Source: Arthrobacter sp. FW305-BF8 (lineage in GTDB: Bacteria; Actinomycetota; Actinomycetes; Actinomycetales; Micrococcaceae). Taken from it: 64,000 nt of DNA. Each line of letters opens with the position of its first letter. The first letter of the stretch is position 1. The notes below the pieces were generated by a model that saw nothing but the letters and a program-made list of their open reading frames with translations, was not told the origin of the DNA and searched no databases. The stretch covers positions 1,922,001 to 1,986,000 of the forward strand of contig NZ_CP084561.1 of assembly GCF_021789315.1 (NCBI RefSeq), written 5' to 3'. A program made the translations under genes and the position numbers. This document shows positions 42,016-52,652 of the stretch, one piece after another.

Positions 42016-45000
42016 ATGTTTTCCAAGATTCTGGTGGCCAACCGCGGAGAAATCGCAATCCGGGCTTTCCGCGCCGGCTACGAACTGGGCGCCAAGACAG
42101 TCGCCGTGTTCCCCAACGAGGACCGCAACTCGATCCACCGCCAGAAGGCCGATGAGGCGTATCTGATTGGCGAAGAGGGCCACCCCGTCCGCGCCTACCT
42201 GGACGTCGACGAAGTGGTGCGCGTGGCGAAGGAGGCCGGGGCGGACGCCATCTACCCCGGCTACGGCTTCCTCTCCGAGAACCCGGACCTGGCGCGTGCC
42301 GCGAAGGCCGCAGGCATCACCTTCGTGGGTCCGCCCGCGGAGGTCCTGGAACTCGCCGGCAACAAGGTGGCGGCACTGGAGGCCGCCCGCAAGGCCGGCG
42401 TCCCCGTGCTGAAGTCGAGCGCGCCCTCGAAGGACCTTGACGAACTGATCGCTGCTGCGGATGAGATCGGCTTCCCCATTTTCGCCAAGGCTGTGGCGGG
42501 CGGCGGCGGGCGCGGTATGCGCCGCGTCGACACCCGTGAAGCCCTGCCGGAGGCGCTGCAGTCCGCCATGCGCGAGGCCGACGCCGCCTTCGGTGACCCC
42601 ACCATGTTCCTTGAGCAGGCAGTGCTGCGCCCGCGCCACATCGAGGTCCAGATCCTGGCTGACGCCGAGGGTAACGTCATGCACCTCTTCGAGCGTGACT
42701 GTTCCATCCAGCGCCGCCACCAGAAGGTTATCGAGATCGCCCCGGCCCCCAACCTGGACGAAGGCATCCGCCAGGCCCTGTACCGGGACGCCGTGAAGTT
42801 TGCCAAGGCCCTGAACTACGTCAACGCCGGTACGGTCGAGTTCCTGGTGGACACCGTGGGCGAACGCGCCGGCCAGCACGTCTTCATTGAAATGAACCCC
42901 CGTATCCAGGTGGAGCACACGGTTACGGAAGAGGTCACCGATGTCGACCTCGTCCAGTCGCAGATGCGCATCGCCGCGGGCGAGACCCTGGCTGACCTGG
43001 GGCTCTCCCAGGAGACCGTCCACCTCAAGGGCGCCGCGCTGCAGAGCCGCATCACCACCGAGGACCCGGCCAACGGCTTCCGGCCCGACGTCGGAAAGAT
43101 CACCGGATACCGCTCCGCCGGCGGTGCCGGCGTAAGGCTCGACGGCGGCACCGTCTACTCGGGTGCCGAAATCAGCCCGCACTTCGACTCCATGCTGGTG
43201 AAGCTCACCTGCCGCGGCCGGGACTACCCCTCCGCGGTAGCCAGGGCACGCCGTGCGCTGGCGGAGTTCCGCATCCGCGGTGTCTCCACGAACATCTCCT
43301 TCCTGCAGGCCGTCCTTGACGACGCCGACTTCATCGCCGGCAACGTGGCCACGTCCTTCATTGACGAACGGCCCGAACTGCTGAAGGCCCGCGTGTCCGC
43401 CGACCGCGGCACCAAGCTGCTGACCTGGCTGGCCGAGGTGACGGTGAACAAGCCGAACGGCGAACTTCCGGTCCGCACCGACCCCGCGGACAAGCTCCCG
43501 TCCGTCGCCGGCGCCGAGGCACGCCCCGGCTCCCGCCAGCGGCTGCTGGAACTCGGACCGGAGGGCTTCGCCCAGGCGCTGCGCGAGCAGAAGGCCGTCG
43601 CCGTCACCGACACCACGTTCCGCGACGCCCACCAGTCCCTGCTGGCCACCCGCGTCCGCACCAGGGACCTGCTGGCCGCCGCGCCTGCGGTCTCCACCCT
43701 GCTGCCGGAACTGCTCTCCGTCGAGGCCTGGGGCGGTGCCACCTACGACGTCGCGCTGCGGTTCCTCGGCGAGGATCCCTGGGACCGGCTTGCCGCGCTG
43801 CGCAAGGCCCTGCCGAACGTCTGCCTGCAGATGCTGCTTCGCGGCCGGAACACCGTGGGCTACACCCCGTACCCCGAGGAAGTGACCGAGGCCTTCGTCA
43901 ACGAGGCAGCGGCCACCGGCATCGACATCTTCCGCATCTTCGATGCACTGAACGACGTCAGCCAGATGGCGCCGGCCATCCGCGCCGTCCGGGCCACCGG
44001 CACCGCCGTCGCCGAGGTGGCACTGTGCTACACCGGCGACATGCTGGACCCGAACGAGACGCTCTACACGCTGGACTACTACCTGGGCCTGGCGGACAAG
44101 ATCGTCGAAGCGGGCGCCCACATCCTCGCCATCAAGGACATGGCAGGCCTGCTGCGTCCGGCAGCTGCGGCGAAGCTCGTCTCCGCGCTGCGGGAACGCT
44201 TTGACCTTCCGGTGCACCTGCACACCCACGACACCGCAGGCGGCCAGCTCGCCACCCTGCTCTCGGCAGTCGATGCGGGCGTCGACGCCGTGGATGTCGC
44301 CTCAGCATCCCTCGCCGGCACCACCAGCCAGCCGTCGGCGTCGGCCCTTGTTGCGGCCCTGGCCCACACCGAACGCGACACCGGGCTCAGCCTGGCGGCA
44401 GTCAGCTCCCTCGAGCCGTACTGGGAAGCTGTGCGCAGGGTCTACGCCCCCTTCGAATCGGGCCTGCCGGGTCCGACAGGACGCGTGTACCAGCACGAAA
44501 TCCCGGGCGGGCAGCTGTCCAACCTCCGCCAGCAGGCCATCGCGCTTGGCCTGGGCGAGCGCTTCGAGGCGATCGAGGACATGTACACCGCTGCGGACCG
44601 GATCCTGGGCCACCTGGTCAAGGTGACCCCGTCGTCGAAGGTGGTGGGCGACCTCGCCCTGCACCTCGTGGGCCTGAACGCAGACCCGGCCGACTTCAAC
44701 GAGAACCCGCAGAACTACGACATCCCCGACTCCGTCATCGGATTCCTGTCCGGCGAGCTGGGCGATCCTCCGGGAGGCTGGCCGGAACCGTTCCGCACCA
44801 AGGCCCTCCAGGGCCGCAGCGTAAAGGTGCGCGACGCCGAGCTGAGCGCCGAGGACAGCGAAGCTCTCCGCGGTGACTCGAAGACCCGCCAGCAGACGCT
44901 GAACCGGCTGCTCTTCGCCGGTCCGACCAAGGACTACCTCAAGAGCAGGGAGACGTACGGCAACGTTTCGGTCCTGGACACCCGCGACTACTTGTACGGC

Positions 45001-45411
45001 CTGCAGCGCGGCGAAGAACACGTGATCCAGCTCGAAAAGGGTGTGCGCCTCATCGCGTCCCTGGAAGCTGTGTCGGAGCCGGACGAGAAGGGCATGCGCA
45101 CGGTCATGTGCACGCTCAACGGCCAGTCCCGCCCGGTCTCCGTGCGCGACAAGTCCGTGGTCAGCAATGTGAAGGCGGCGGAGAAGGCTGACGCGTCCGT
45201 GCCGGGCCACGTCGCCGCTCCCTTCGCTGGCGCCGTGACGGTCACCGTCAAGGCGGGCGACACCGTCAACGCCGGCGACACCATTGCCACTATTGAGGCG
45301 ATGAAGATGGAGGCCTCCATCACGACGCCGGTGGGCGGCAAGGTGACGCGGCTGGCCATTTCCGCCGTGGAACAGGTTCAGGGCGGTGACCTGCTGATTG
45401 TTGTTGAATAA
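42016..45411 (+). CDS. pyc: Pyruvate carboxylase
   Basis: 1131 aa, the normal length for the single-chain enzyme. Biotin carboxylase domain at the N-terminus (KILVANRGEIAIRAFRAGYE; the ATP-grasp loop KAVAGGGGRGMRRV; EMNPRIQVEHTVTEEVT), then the carboxyltransferase barrel (VTDTTFRDAHQSLLATRVRT with metal-binding residues; LHLHTHDTAGG), and a C-terminal biotinyl domain with the lysine K1097 in ATIEAMKMEASI. Makes oxaloacetate from pyruvate and bicarbonate, the anaplerotic step that feeds both the citrate and methylcitrate cycles encoded in this window. Ribosome site GGAGAAG. Confidence 0.98.
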   Translation: MFSKILVANRGEIAIRAFRAGYELGAKTVAVFPNEDRNSIHRQKADEAYLIGEEGHPVRAYLDVDEVVRVAKEAGADAIYPGYGFLSENPDLARAAKAAGITFVGPPAEVLELAGNKVAALEAARKAGVPVLKSSAPSKDLDELIAAADEIGFPIFAKAVAGGGGRGMRRVDTREALPEALQSAMREADAAFGDPTMFLEQAVLRPRHIEVQILADAEGNVMHLFERDCSIQRRHQKVIEIAPAPNLDEGIRQALYRDAVKFAKALNYVNAGTVEFLVDTVGERAGQHVFIEMNPRIQVEHTVTEEVTDVDLVQSQMRIAAGETLADLGLSQETVHLKGAALQSRITTEDPANGFRPDVGKITGYRSAGGAGVRLDGGTVYSGAEISPHFDSMLVKLTCRGRDYPSAVARARRALAEFRIRGVSTNISFLQAVLDDADFIAGNVATSFIDERPELLKARVSADRGTKLLTWLAEVTVNKPNGELPVRTDPADKLPSVAGAEARPGSRQRLLELGPEGFAQALREQKAVAVTDTTFRDAHQSLLATRVRTRDLLAAAPAVSTLLPELLSVEAWGGATYDVALRFLGEDPWDRLAALRKALPNVCLQMLLRGRNTVGYTPYPEEVTEAFVNEAAATGIDIFRIFDALNDVSQMAPAIRAVRATGTAVAEVALCYTGDMLDPNETLYTLDYYLGLADKIVEAGAHILAIKDMAGLLRPAAAAKLVSALRERFDLPVHLHTHDTAGGQLATLLSAVDAGVDAVDVASASLAGTTSQPSASALVAALAHTERDTGLSLAAVSSLEPYWEAVRRVYAPFESGLPGPTGRVYQHEIPGGQLSNLRQQAIALGLGERFEAIEDMYTAADRILGHLVKVTPSSKVVGDLALHLVGLNADPADFNENPQNYDIPDSVIGFLSGELGDPPGGWPEPFRTKALQGRSVKVRDAELSAEDSEALRGDSKTRQQTLNRLLFAGPTKDYLKSRETYGNVSVLDTRDYLYGLQRGEEHVIQLEKGVRLIASLEAVSEPDEKGMRTVMCTLNGQSRPVSVRDKSVVSNVKAAEKADASVPGHVAAPFAGAVTVTVKAGDTVNAGDTIATIEAMKMEASITTPVGGKVTRLAISAVEQVQGGDLLIVVE

Positions 45412-45456
45412 ACGGCGGTCGAATAGGTTACTGGCGGCTGGATGACCGCTGAATAG

Positions 45457-45487
45457 CCTGCAGGGCGGCCGGCGGCCGCCCTGCAGG
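45457..45487 (+). terminator. pyc terminator hairpin
   Basis: cctgcagggcggcc (45457-45470) pairs perfectly with ggccgccctgcagg (45474-45487), 3-nt loop, 46 bp after pyc. Very strong stem, no T-run. Confidence 0.8.
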
Positions 45488-45510
45488 TAGGGTGGTAGAC
45501 AGAAAAAGGT

Positions 45511-45540
45511 TGTGGGGGACGGCGCTAAGCCGCCCCCACA
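45511..45540 (+). other. Second hairpin in the pyc-minD interval
   Basis: tgtggggg (45511-45518) pairs with cccccaca (45533-45540), with a cggc/gccg inner extension. It lies 68 bp before the MinD-like start, so it may be in that gene's leader or act as a second terminator. Confidence 0.6.
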
Positions 45541-45607
45541 GCTATTTCCGAACCACACTGGCTGCCGCAAACCCATCCGGCAGCCAGTACGAAGCAGAGC
45601 GGAAACC

Positions 45608-46963
45608 ATGACGCAGACCAATACGCCCAAGCCCGGGCCGCGCCCTGACCGGAGGCCTTCGATCTCCCAAGGCAGCGTCGTCGACCTTGCGGCGGAGCCC
45701 GTCACCGGTCCCGGCGGGGTGTCTCCGGCGGACGCAGCGGACCTGGCAGACGTCGCGCTGACCAGTGACGTGGCTTCGGCAGGGGACATCAGTGTGGTGA
45801 CCGTTTCCGACGCCCAGGACCGTACGTCTGCCGGATCGCTCCCGGCAGTCGGCGGCGTGGTGCAGCGGGGGACGGTCACATCGGCCATGCCCGTTGTGAC
45901 CGCCGGTCCCGGTGGAGCCATCGCGGAGCACAAAGACCTAGCTGACGCACCGGCCCCCGTTGAACCGCTTCCCGCGCCAGTTGATGAAGGTGAAGAGTCC
46001 AAGGACCTTCCCGGGCGCCGTGAACGGCCCGAGGGGCCGGAGTCTGCTGCCGCCCTGACCGCTGATCGCCTCCTGACCAGGGCCGCAGCCGCCCCGGTGT
46101 CGGGCTGGCGCCGCTGGCTGTACCAGGCAACGCTGGGCTACGTGAACCTTGGCGACTCGGACCAGGTCCGGATCCAGCGGGCCATGGAGCACCGCATCGC
46201 CATGCGCCTGGGGGAGCGGACCCGGTATGTGCCGGTGCTCTCGCGCAAGGGCGGCGTGGGCAAGACCACGGTCACAACCCTGCTCGGCATGGTGCTGGCT
46301 GAGCTGCGTGAGGACCGGGTCATCGCGATGGACGCGAATCCGGACCGGGGCACCCTTTCGGACCGGTCGCCGGGCAGGGCTGATTTCACGGCCCGCCAGC
46401 TGGTGAAGGACAGGTTCACGGTTGACTCGTTCGCGCAGCTGTCCAACTACACGGCGCGGGACGGTTCGCGCCTCGATGTGCTCGCCTCGGACACCGATCC
46501 TATGGTGGCGCACGCCTTCGACGACGCCGACTACCGCGCAGTTACCGACATCCTGGGCCGGTATTACTCGATCGTGCTCACCGACTCAGGCACCGGCATG
46601 GTGCACTCGGTCATGAAGGGCACCCTGGAGAAGGCCGATGCCGTGGTGCTCGTCTCGGGCGGCAGCGTAGATGAGGCCCGGCTGGCGTCCGAAACGCTGT
46701 CCTGGCTAGAAGCGCACGGCCGCCAGGATCTGGTCGCCAAGGCCACAGTGGTCATCAATATGGCTGCCGGTAACCGCACCCTGGTCAACATCAACGAAAT
46801 CGAGCAGCACTTCCTGTCACGGGTCAAGAACGTGGTGCGGATTCCGCATGACCGGCACCTGGCGGAGGGCTCGCGGATCCGGCTGGGCCAGCTGAAGCCG
46901 GCAACCCGCGCCGCAGCCGTGGAGCTGGCCGCGCTGGTGGTGGACGAGCTGCAGCAGGCCTAA
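45608..46963 (+). CDS. MinD/ParA-like ATPase with long disordered N-terminus
   Basis: 451 aa from ATG 45608; the ribosome site is weak (GAGCGGA). Residues 1-165 are acidic and low complexity (Pro, Ala, Glu, Asp). A short conserved segment (GWRRWLYQATLGYVNLGDSD, about 160-180) introduces the P-loop domain with deviant Walker A SRKGGVGKTTVTTLLGMVLAE, A' VIAMDANPDRGTLSDR and Walker B YSIVLTDSGTGMVHSVM, where the usual DxxP-type Asp and Ser are kept. The RRWLYQ/NLGDSD linker plus MinD-like domain is shared with actinobacterial proteins linked to secretion or cell-pole functions; assignment here is family-level only. No partner is visible beside it. Confidence 0.85.
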   Translation: MTQTNTPKPGPRPDRRPSISQGSVVDLAAEPVTGPGGVSPADAADLADVALTSDVASAGDISVVTVSDAQDRTSAGSLPAVGGVVQRGTVTSAMPVVTAGPGGAIAEHKDLADAPAPVEPLPAPVDEGEESKDLPGRRERPEGPESAAALTADRLLTRAAAAPVSGWRRWLYQATLGYVNLGDSDQVRIQRAMEHRIAMRLGERTRYVPVLSRKGGVGKTTVTTLLGMVLAELREDRVIAMDANPDRGTLSDRSPGRADFTARQLVKDRFTVDSFAQLSNYTARDGSRLDVLASDTDPMVAHAFDDADYRAVTDILGRYYSIVLTDSGTGMVHSVMKGTLEKADAVVLVSGGSVDEARLASETLSWLEAHGRQDLVAKATVVINMAAGNRTLVNINEIEQHFLSRVKNVVRIPHDRHLAEGSRIRLGQLKPATRAAAVELAALVVDELQQA

Positions 46964-46976
46964 CCCGGCGCCGTCG

Positions 46977-47041
46977 GGAGTTTTTGTCCACTTATTGGCC
47001 TCTGGAGGCGCCGGAAGTCCCGACAAGTGGACAAAAACTCC
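46977..47041. repeat. 17-bp inverted repeat GGAGTTTTTGTCCACTT between convergent genes
   Basis: Perfect arms at 46977-46993 and 47025-47041 separated by 31 nt. The stem carries the T/A runs inside the arms, unlike a usual terminator where the T-run follows the stem. It lies between the MinD-like and fadD stop codons. It could terminate both genes or be a REP-like interspersed palindrome. Confidence 0.85.
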
Positions 47042-47060
47042 GGCCGGCCGCGAAGTCCGA

Positions 47061-48881
<1,821 letters not shown>

Positions 48882-48961
48882 GTTAGCTCCTTTGATATCC
48901 GTTGGCCGCAGCGGGTAGTCCTAACCTTAGTACGTCACCTGGCCGAGGCCGGCAGATCGTG

Positions 48962-48977
48962 GTTACCCATTAGTAAC
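48962..48977. promoter_or_regulatory. GTTAC-N6-GTAAC palindrome in the fadD/glk divergent region
   Basis: Perfect 5-6-5 inverted repeat GTTACccattaGTAAC, 81 bp before fadD and 99 bp before glk. It resembles operators of TetR-type lipid regulators and also contains GTAAC cores of the MtrA type; which, if either, is unknown. The rest of 48882-49075 holds promoters only. Confidence 0.45.
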
Positions 48978-49061
48978 TTTACGGCGAAGTGGTGCGCGCC
49001 ACCAGTGCGCAGGTCGTGTCGTCCGGGTGTCCTACCTGCGACGACGCTCTGCGGCGACACC

Positions 49062-49067
49062 TAGAAT
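49062..49067 (+). promoter_or_regulatory. -10 element of the glucokinase promoter, likely leaderless
   Basis: TAGAAT ends 8 nt before ATG 49076, so the transcript would begin at or just before the start codon. The intervening GGGGGA looks like a ribosome site but would fall upstream of the 5' end. Confidence 0.45.
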
Positions 49068-49075
49068 GGGGGACT

Positions 49076-50221
49076 ATGCAGCCCTCCCCGCCCAACGAGC
49101 AGCCAGCCCCGCCCCTTGACTCCATCCGGAGCGGCGAGCCACGGGGCTGGGCGTCCCGGCGCGCGGAGACGCGGCAGTTAGTGTCGCGGCGCCTGGCTTC
49201 GGGGTACGGGGGTCAGTTGGCTGGCCACCGTCTCTTCCGGCAGCAACTGCGGCTGGGCCGCCGGGGACTTGCCATCGGCATCGACATCGGCGGCACCAAG
49301 GTTGCCGCGGGCGTAGTGGACGCCGAGGGCCGCATCCTGCGCGAGGCGCGCCGGTCCACGCCGGGAAGCGACCCGCGTGCGGTGGAGCGCGTCATCGTGG
49401 AACTGGTCGAGGAGCTGAGCGCAGGTGCCCGGATCCGGTCGGTGGGCATTGGCGCCGCCGGCTGGATGGATCTCGACGGCGGCACGGTGCTGTTCAGCCC
49501 GCACCTCGCCTGGCGGAACGAACCGCTGCGGGCGAACCTGCAGCACCTGTTGCGGCGCCCCGTGATGCTGGTTAACGACGCCGACGCTGCGGCTTGGGCC
49601 GAGTGGCGCTTCGGTGCCGGGCAGGGGCAGGACCGGCTGGTCTGCATCACCCTTGGCACTGGCATTGGCGGGGCCATGGTGATGGACGGGCGCGTCGAGC
49701 GCGGCAGGTTTGGTGTGGCGGGAGAGTTCGGCCACCAGATCATCATGCCCGGCGGCCACCGGTGCGAGTGCGGCAACCGCGGCTGCTGGGAGCAGTACGC
49801 CTCAGGGAATGCCCTCGGCCGGGAGGCCCGGGAACTGGCGATGGCGAACTCGCCGGTGGCGCAGGAACTTCTGAAGGCCGTCGACGGAAGCGCCGAGCGC
49901 ATCACCGGAACCACGGTGACCGAACTGGCCATCGCCGGCGACGCCGCCTCCCGGGAGCTCCTGGAGGACGTCGGGAACTGGCTCGGTCTGGGGCTGGCGA
50001 ACCTTGCTGCCGCCCTCGATCCCGGGAAGTTCGTGATTGGCGGCGGTCTGTGCGCGGCCGGCGAGCTGCTGGTAGCTCCGGCGCGCAAGGCCTTCGCCCG
50101 GAACCTCACCGGCCGCGGATTCCGTCCTGCCGCAGAAATTGACCTGGCCGCCCTTGGGCCGAATGCCGGCCTGATCGGGGCTGCCGACCTGTCCCGGGCC
50201 AGCAGCCGCACGCACCGCTGA
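49076..50221 (+). CDS. glk: ROK family glucokinase
   Basis: 381 aa from ATG 49076. The ROK ATP-binding motif AIGIDIGGTKVAAGVV starts near residue 67; the zinc-binding consensus is HRCECGNRGCWEQYASGNAL; EFGHQIIMPGGH and VNDADAAAWAEWRFGAGQG give the sugar-binding Glu/His/Asp residues. Phosphorylates glucose with ATP or polyphosphate. The first 65 residues, with a very basic stretch (RRAETRQLVSRRLASG), form an extension before the fold; a start nearer residue 60 would restore the standard length, yet the leaderless promoter fits the long form. Next to plsC/aroG/pknL as in corynebacteria. Confidence 0.93.
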   Translation: MQPSPPNEQPAPPLDSIRSGEPRGWASRRAETRQLVSRRLASGYGGQLAGHRLFRQQLRLGRRGLAIGIDIGGTKVAAGVVDAEGRILREARRSTPGSDPRAVERVIVELVEELSAGARIRSVGIGAAGWMDLDGGTVLFSPHLAWRNEPLRANLQHLLRRPVMLVNDADAAAWAEWRFGAGQGQDRLVCITLGTGIGGAMVMDGRVERGRFGVAGEFGHQIIMPGGHRCECGNRGCWEQYASGNALGREARELAMANSPVAQELLKAVDGSAERITGTTVTELAIAGDAASRELLEDVGNWLGLGLANLAAALDPGKFVIGGGLCAAGELLVAPARKAFARNLTGRGFRPAAEIDLAALGPNAGLIGAADLSRASSRTHR

Positions 50222-50246
50222 GCCCCATCGACCGAAGACGGAAGCG

Positions 50247-50951
50247 TCAGACCCGGGCGCCGTCGTCGTTCTCGTCCTTCTCCTGCGGCAGCTTCATGAT
50301 CAGATACACCACAGCCCCGATGAAGGCGGCCACCATGCCGAGGATTGCCAGCAGCGGCGCGGAGCGCCAGAACATCGACGACAGGACCAGGGCAACCGGA
50401 GCGCCGACGGCGCCCAGCCACGCGAGCATCGTCAGCGGGTCCGTCGCTGAAAGTTTGGGCGGCTCCTCCGGCACAAACTCACCGTCGTCGTCCTCGACGC
50501 TGTAGTCGCGCGGGTCCCCGGTGCCGGGGGGAACGCCAGGCTGTCCGGACCGGTCCGCTTTCTCCTGCCCGGTTGCTTTCTCACGGTCGGCGGCCTGCTG
50601 CCGCTCGGCGGCTGACAGTTCCCGGGGCGCCCGTGGCGCCAGACCTAGGGGATCGAAGTCGGTGAAGCGTCTTGCCGCGCCTTCCGGACCGGAACCGGCG
50701 TCCGGATATTCTGCCGGTGCAGGCCCGGCGTCGTCGGCTGCGTCGTCGTTGGTGGCCGTGCTGTGACGGGGACCGCCGTGATGGCGCGGGGACTTGGCAG
50801 CGGGGGATTGCCCGTCGCTCGGCACGTCGCCTGGTACAGCGTCCGCATCGGGAGCCGGGCTGTCGCCCTGAAGCCTGGCCACCAGGTCGAGCCAGACGGC
50901 GTCATCCTGGTTGGCACTCGGATCGGATGAATTCGAATCGGGCCTATTCAT
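50247..50951 (-). CDS. Two-helix membrane protein with long acidic N-terminus
   Basis: 234 aa from ATG 50951. Residues 1-165 are cytosolic-looking and disordered, acidic with Ala, Asp, Ser and Gln; a conserved-looking patch is AARRFTDFDPLGLAPRAPRELSAAERQQAADRE. Two membrane helices follow at about 172-190 and 196-218, then a charged C-terminus. No known domain recognised. Its ATG overlaps the end of the upstream alpha/beta hydrolase gene by 8 bp, so it is the last gene of a three-gene minus-strand operon. A role with the hydrolases is inferred from the coupling only. Confidence 0.8.
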   Translation of the reverse strand: MNRPDSNSSDPSANQDDAVWLDLVARLQGDSPAPDADAVPGDVPSDGQSPAAKSPRHHGGPRHSTATNDDAADDAGPAPAEYPDAGSGPEGAARRFTDFDPLGLAPRAPRELSAAERQQAADREKATGQEKADRSGQPGVPPGTGDPRDYSVEDDDGEFVPEEPPKLSATDPLTMLAWLGAVGAPVALVLSSMFWRSAPLLAILGMVAAFIGAVVYLIMKLPQEKDENDDGARV

Positions 50952-51756
50952 CGGTCGCGCCCTTCTGGCTGGCTGTCGCGGAGTCGGCGGATCCCCGGTG
51001 GCCGTCCGCCACCACGGAGCGGATGAAGTCCACCGAGCCGCTGAAGATCTGGTCGGCATCGTGGTCCAGCGTGGCCACATGGTAACTGTTGTCGAGCCGC
51101 GTGAGCTGCAGCGGGGCGTGGATGAGCCCGCGCCGCAGGGCCGTGATGCTGGTATCGGAAACAACGTGGTCCACCGTGGAGCGGAACACACGGACCGGCG
51201 CTGTAATGCGCGGCAGCAGCCGGACCGTGTCCTTGAACATCTTATTCAGTTCGTGGGCGGCTGCCACCGGGGTACGGGAATATGCGCCCTCGTCGACGCC
51301 CTGCTTGCGGATGTCGTTGGCTATTGCCGGCGTGCTCTTGAGGACCAGCTTGAGGACCCCGGCCAGCGGGGCACGGCGGTCATCAATGACAAGGCCGGGG
51401 TTGACCACGATGGCTCCGGCGACGGGCCTGGTCGCCGCGAGGCGCAGTGCCAGGGCGCCGCCCATGGACAGGCCTGCTGCGAAGACAAGGTCGCACTCGG
51501 ACTCGAGCTCGAGGTACGCGGCGTCCATCGCGTTATGCCACTGCTGCCAGCGGTTACGGGACAGCTCCTGCCAGGTGGTGCCGTGGCCCGGCAGCAGCGG
51601 CATCCTGACGGCAAAGCCGGCGTCTGCGAACGACTGGGCCCACGAACGCAGGCTGTGTGGGCTGCCGGTGAACCCGTGGGACAGGGCGATGCCGATGGAC
51701 GGCCCCTCGCCGGAGAAGGCGCTGGTGAACGGGCTGTGATCGGGAACTGTGGTCAT
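50944..51756 (-). CDS. Alpha/beta hydrolase (carboxylesterase/monoacylglycerol lipase-like), copy 1
   Basis: 270 aa from ATG 51756; the open frame extends to 52569 but that part overlaps the neighbouring hydrolase. Oxyanion/nucleophile motifs HGFTGSP and the nucleophile elbow GLSMGG (Ser), the acid in FRSTVDHVVSDTS and the His in LDNSYHVATLDHD make a complete catalytic triad of the Est30/thermostable carboxylesterase class. No signal peptide. It overlaps the upstream paralogue by 4 bp (ATGA) and the downstream membrane protein by 8 bp. Likely substrate: short- or medium-chain esters or monoglycerides. Confidence 0.92.
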   Translation of the reverse strand: MTTVPDHSPFTSAFSGEGPSIGIALSHGFTGSPHSLRSWAQSFADAGFAVRMPLLPGHGTTWQELSRNRWQQWHNAMDAAYLELESECDLVFAAGLSMGGALALRLAATRPVAGAIVVNPGLVIDDRRAPLAGVLKLVLKSTPAIANDIRKQGVDEGAYSRTPVAAAHELNKMFKDTVRLLPRITAPVRVFRSTVDHVVSDTSITALRRGLIHAPLQLTRLDNSYHVATLDHDADQIFSGSVDFIRSVVADGHRGSADSATASQKGATDE

Positions 51757-52541
51757 GTCTTCTCCGACGGTATGTGGCTTCGGGAATGCAGCTGGAAAAA
51801 CTGCGCCGAGGACTCGAAAATCTCCTGGGTGTCCGTGTCCAGCGTAGCCACGTGGCCGCTGTTCCTGAGCAGCACCACATCGAGGGCCGCCGAGCCGAGT
51901 CGCCTCCGGATCAGGCTGAGGGACGTCGGTGGCACCACAACGTCGTTGACCGACTTGAAGACCAGCACCGGGGCAGTGATCCGCGGCAGGCCGCGGACAG
52001 CGGCAGCGAACAGCCTCTTCAGCTGGTGTACCGCCGCCAGCGGCGTAACGGAGTAGTCGCCGTCGTCGGTGTGGGGCGCCGTCGGGTTTTCCTCCGCGAT
52101 GGGCACGGTGGTTCTTTGGATGTACTTCAGCAGGCCAATGATCCGGACCCGCCGGTCGTAAAAGCTCAGGCCCGGATTGACGACGGCGACGCCCGCCACA
52201 TTGTGGCGGGAGGCGGTGAGCAGGGCGATGGCGCCGCCCATGGAGAGGCCTGCCACGTAGCATTCGTCGGTCCTGGCCGCCAGCTCGAGATACGACTGTT
52301 CGAAGGCACCGTGCCACTCCCGCCATCCTGTCCTGGCCAGTTCCTGCCAGCTCGTGCCATGCCCGGGGAGCAACGGAACTGTGACGGCATAGCCCTGCGC
52401 GGCCAGGAACTCGGCCCACGGCAGGATGCTGAGGGGACTGCCGGTGAAGCCGTGGGAAATGGCGATTCCGATCCGCGCATTGGCTCCGTGTCCCGCATAG
52501 CTGAAAGCGGCGGGCCTTGTGCGGTCGCTGCTTTCTGTCAT
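51753..52541 (-). CDS. Alpha/beta hydrolase (carboxylesterase/monoacylglycerol lipase-like), copy 2
   Basis: 262 aa. Same layout as its neighbour: HGFTGSPLSILPWAEFLAAQGY, LLPGHGTSWQELA, GLSMGGAIALL with the nucleophile Ser, the acid in FKSVNDVVVPPTS and His in LRNSGHVATLDTD. The two are roughly half identical by eye and clearly arose by tandem duplication. It is the first gene of the operon, divergent from plsC at 52653, which links it to glycerolipid metabolism (inference). Cytosolic. Confidence 0.92.
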   Translation of the reverse strand: MTESSDRTRPAAFSYAGHGANARIGIAISHGFTGSPLSILPWAEFLAAQGYAVTVPLLPGHGTSWQELARTGWREWHGAFEQSYLELAARTDECYVAGLSMGGAIALLTASRHNVAGVAVVNPGLSFYDRRVRIIGLLKYIQRTTVPIAEENPTAPHTDDGDYSVTPLAAVHQLKRLFAAAVRGLPRITAPVLVFKSVNDVVVPPTSLSLIRRRLGSAALDVVLLRNSGHVATLDTDTQEIFESSAQFFQLHSRSHIPSEKT

Positions 52542-52652
52542 GGATCCATCGTGTCACTGTTCCGGACAATTCTCACTAGAGTAGGGTTGCATTGCAGTGC
52601 CGCCGGGCCCTTTGGAACGCCCGGGCGGTGGCCTTCCGGAGAGGTAAGACAC

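Noticed and set aside
41983..44229. 748-aa antisense frame over pyc
   Set aside because: Shadow of the pyruvate carboxylase gene, whose full domain set is on the plus strand.
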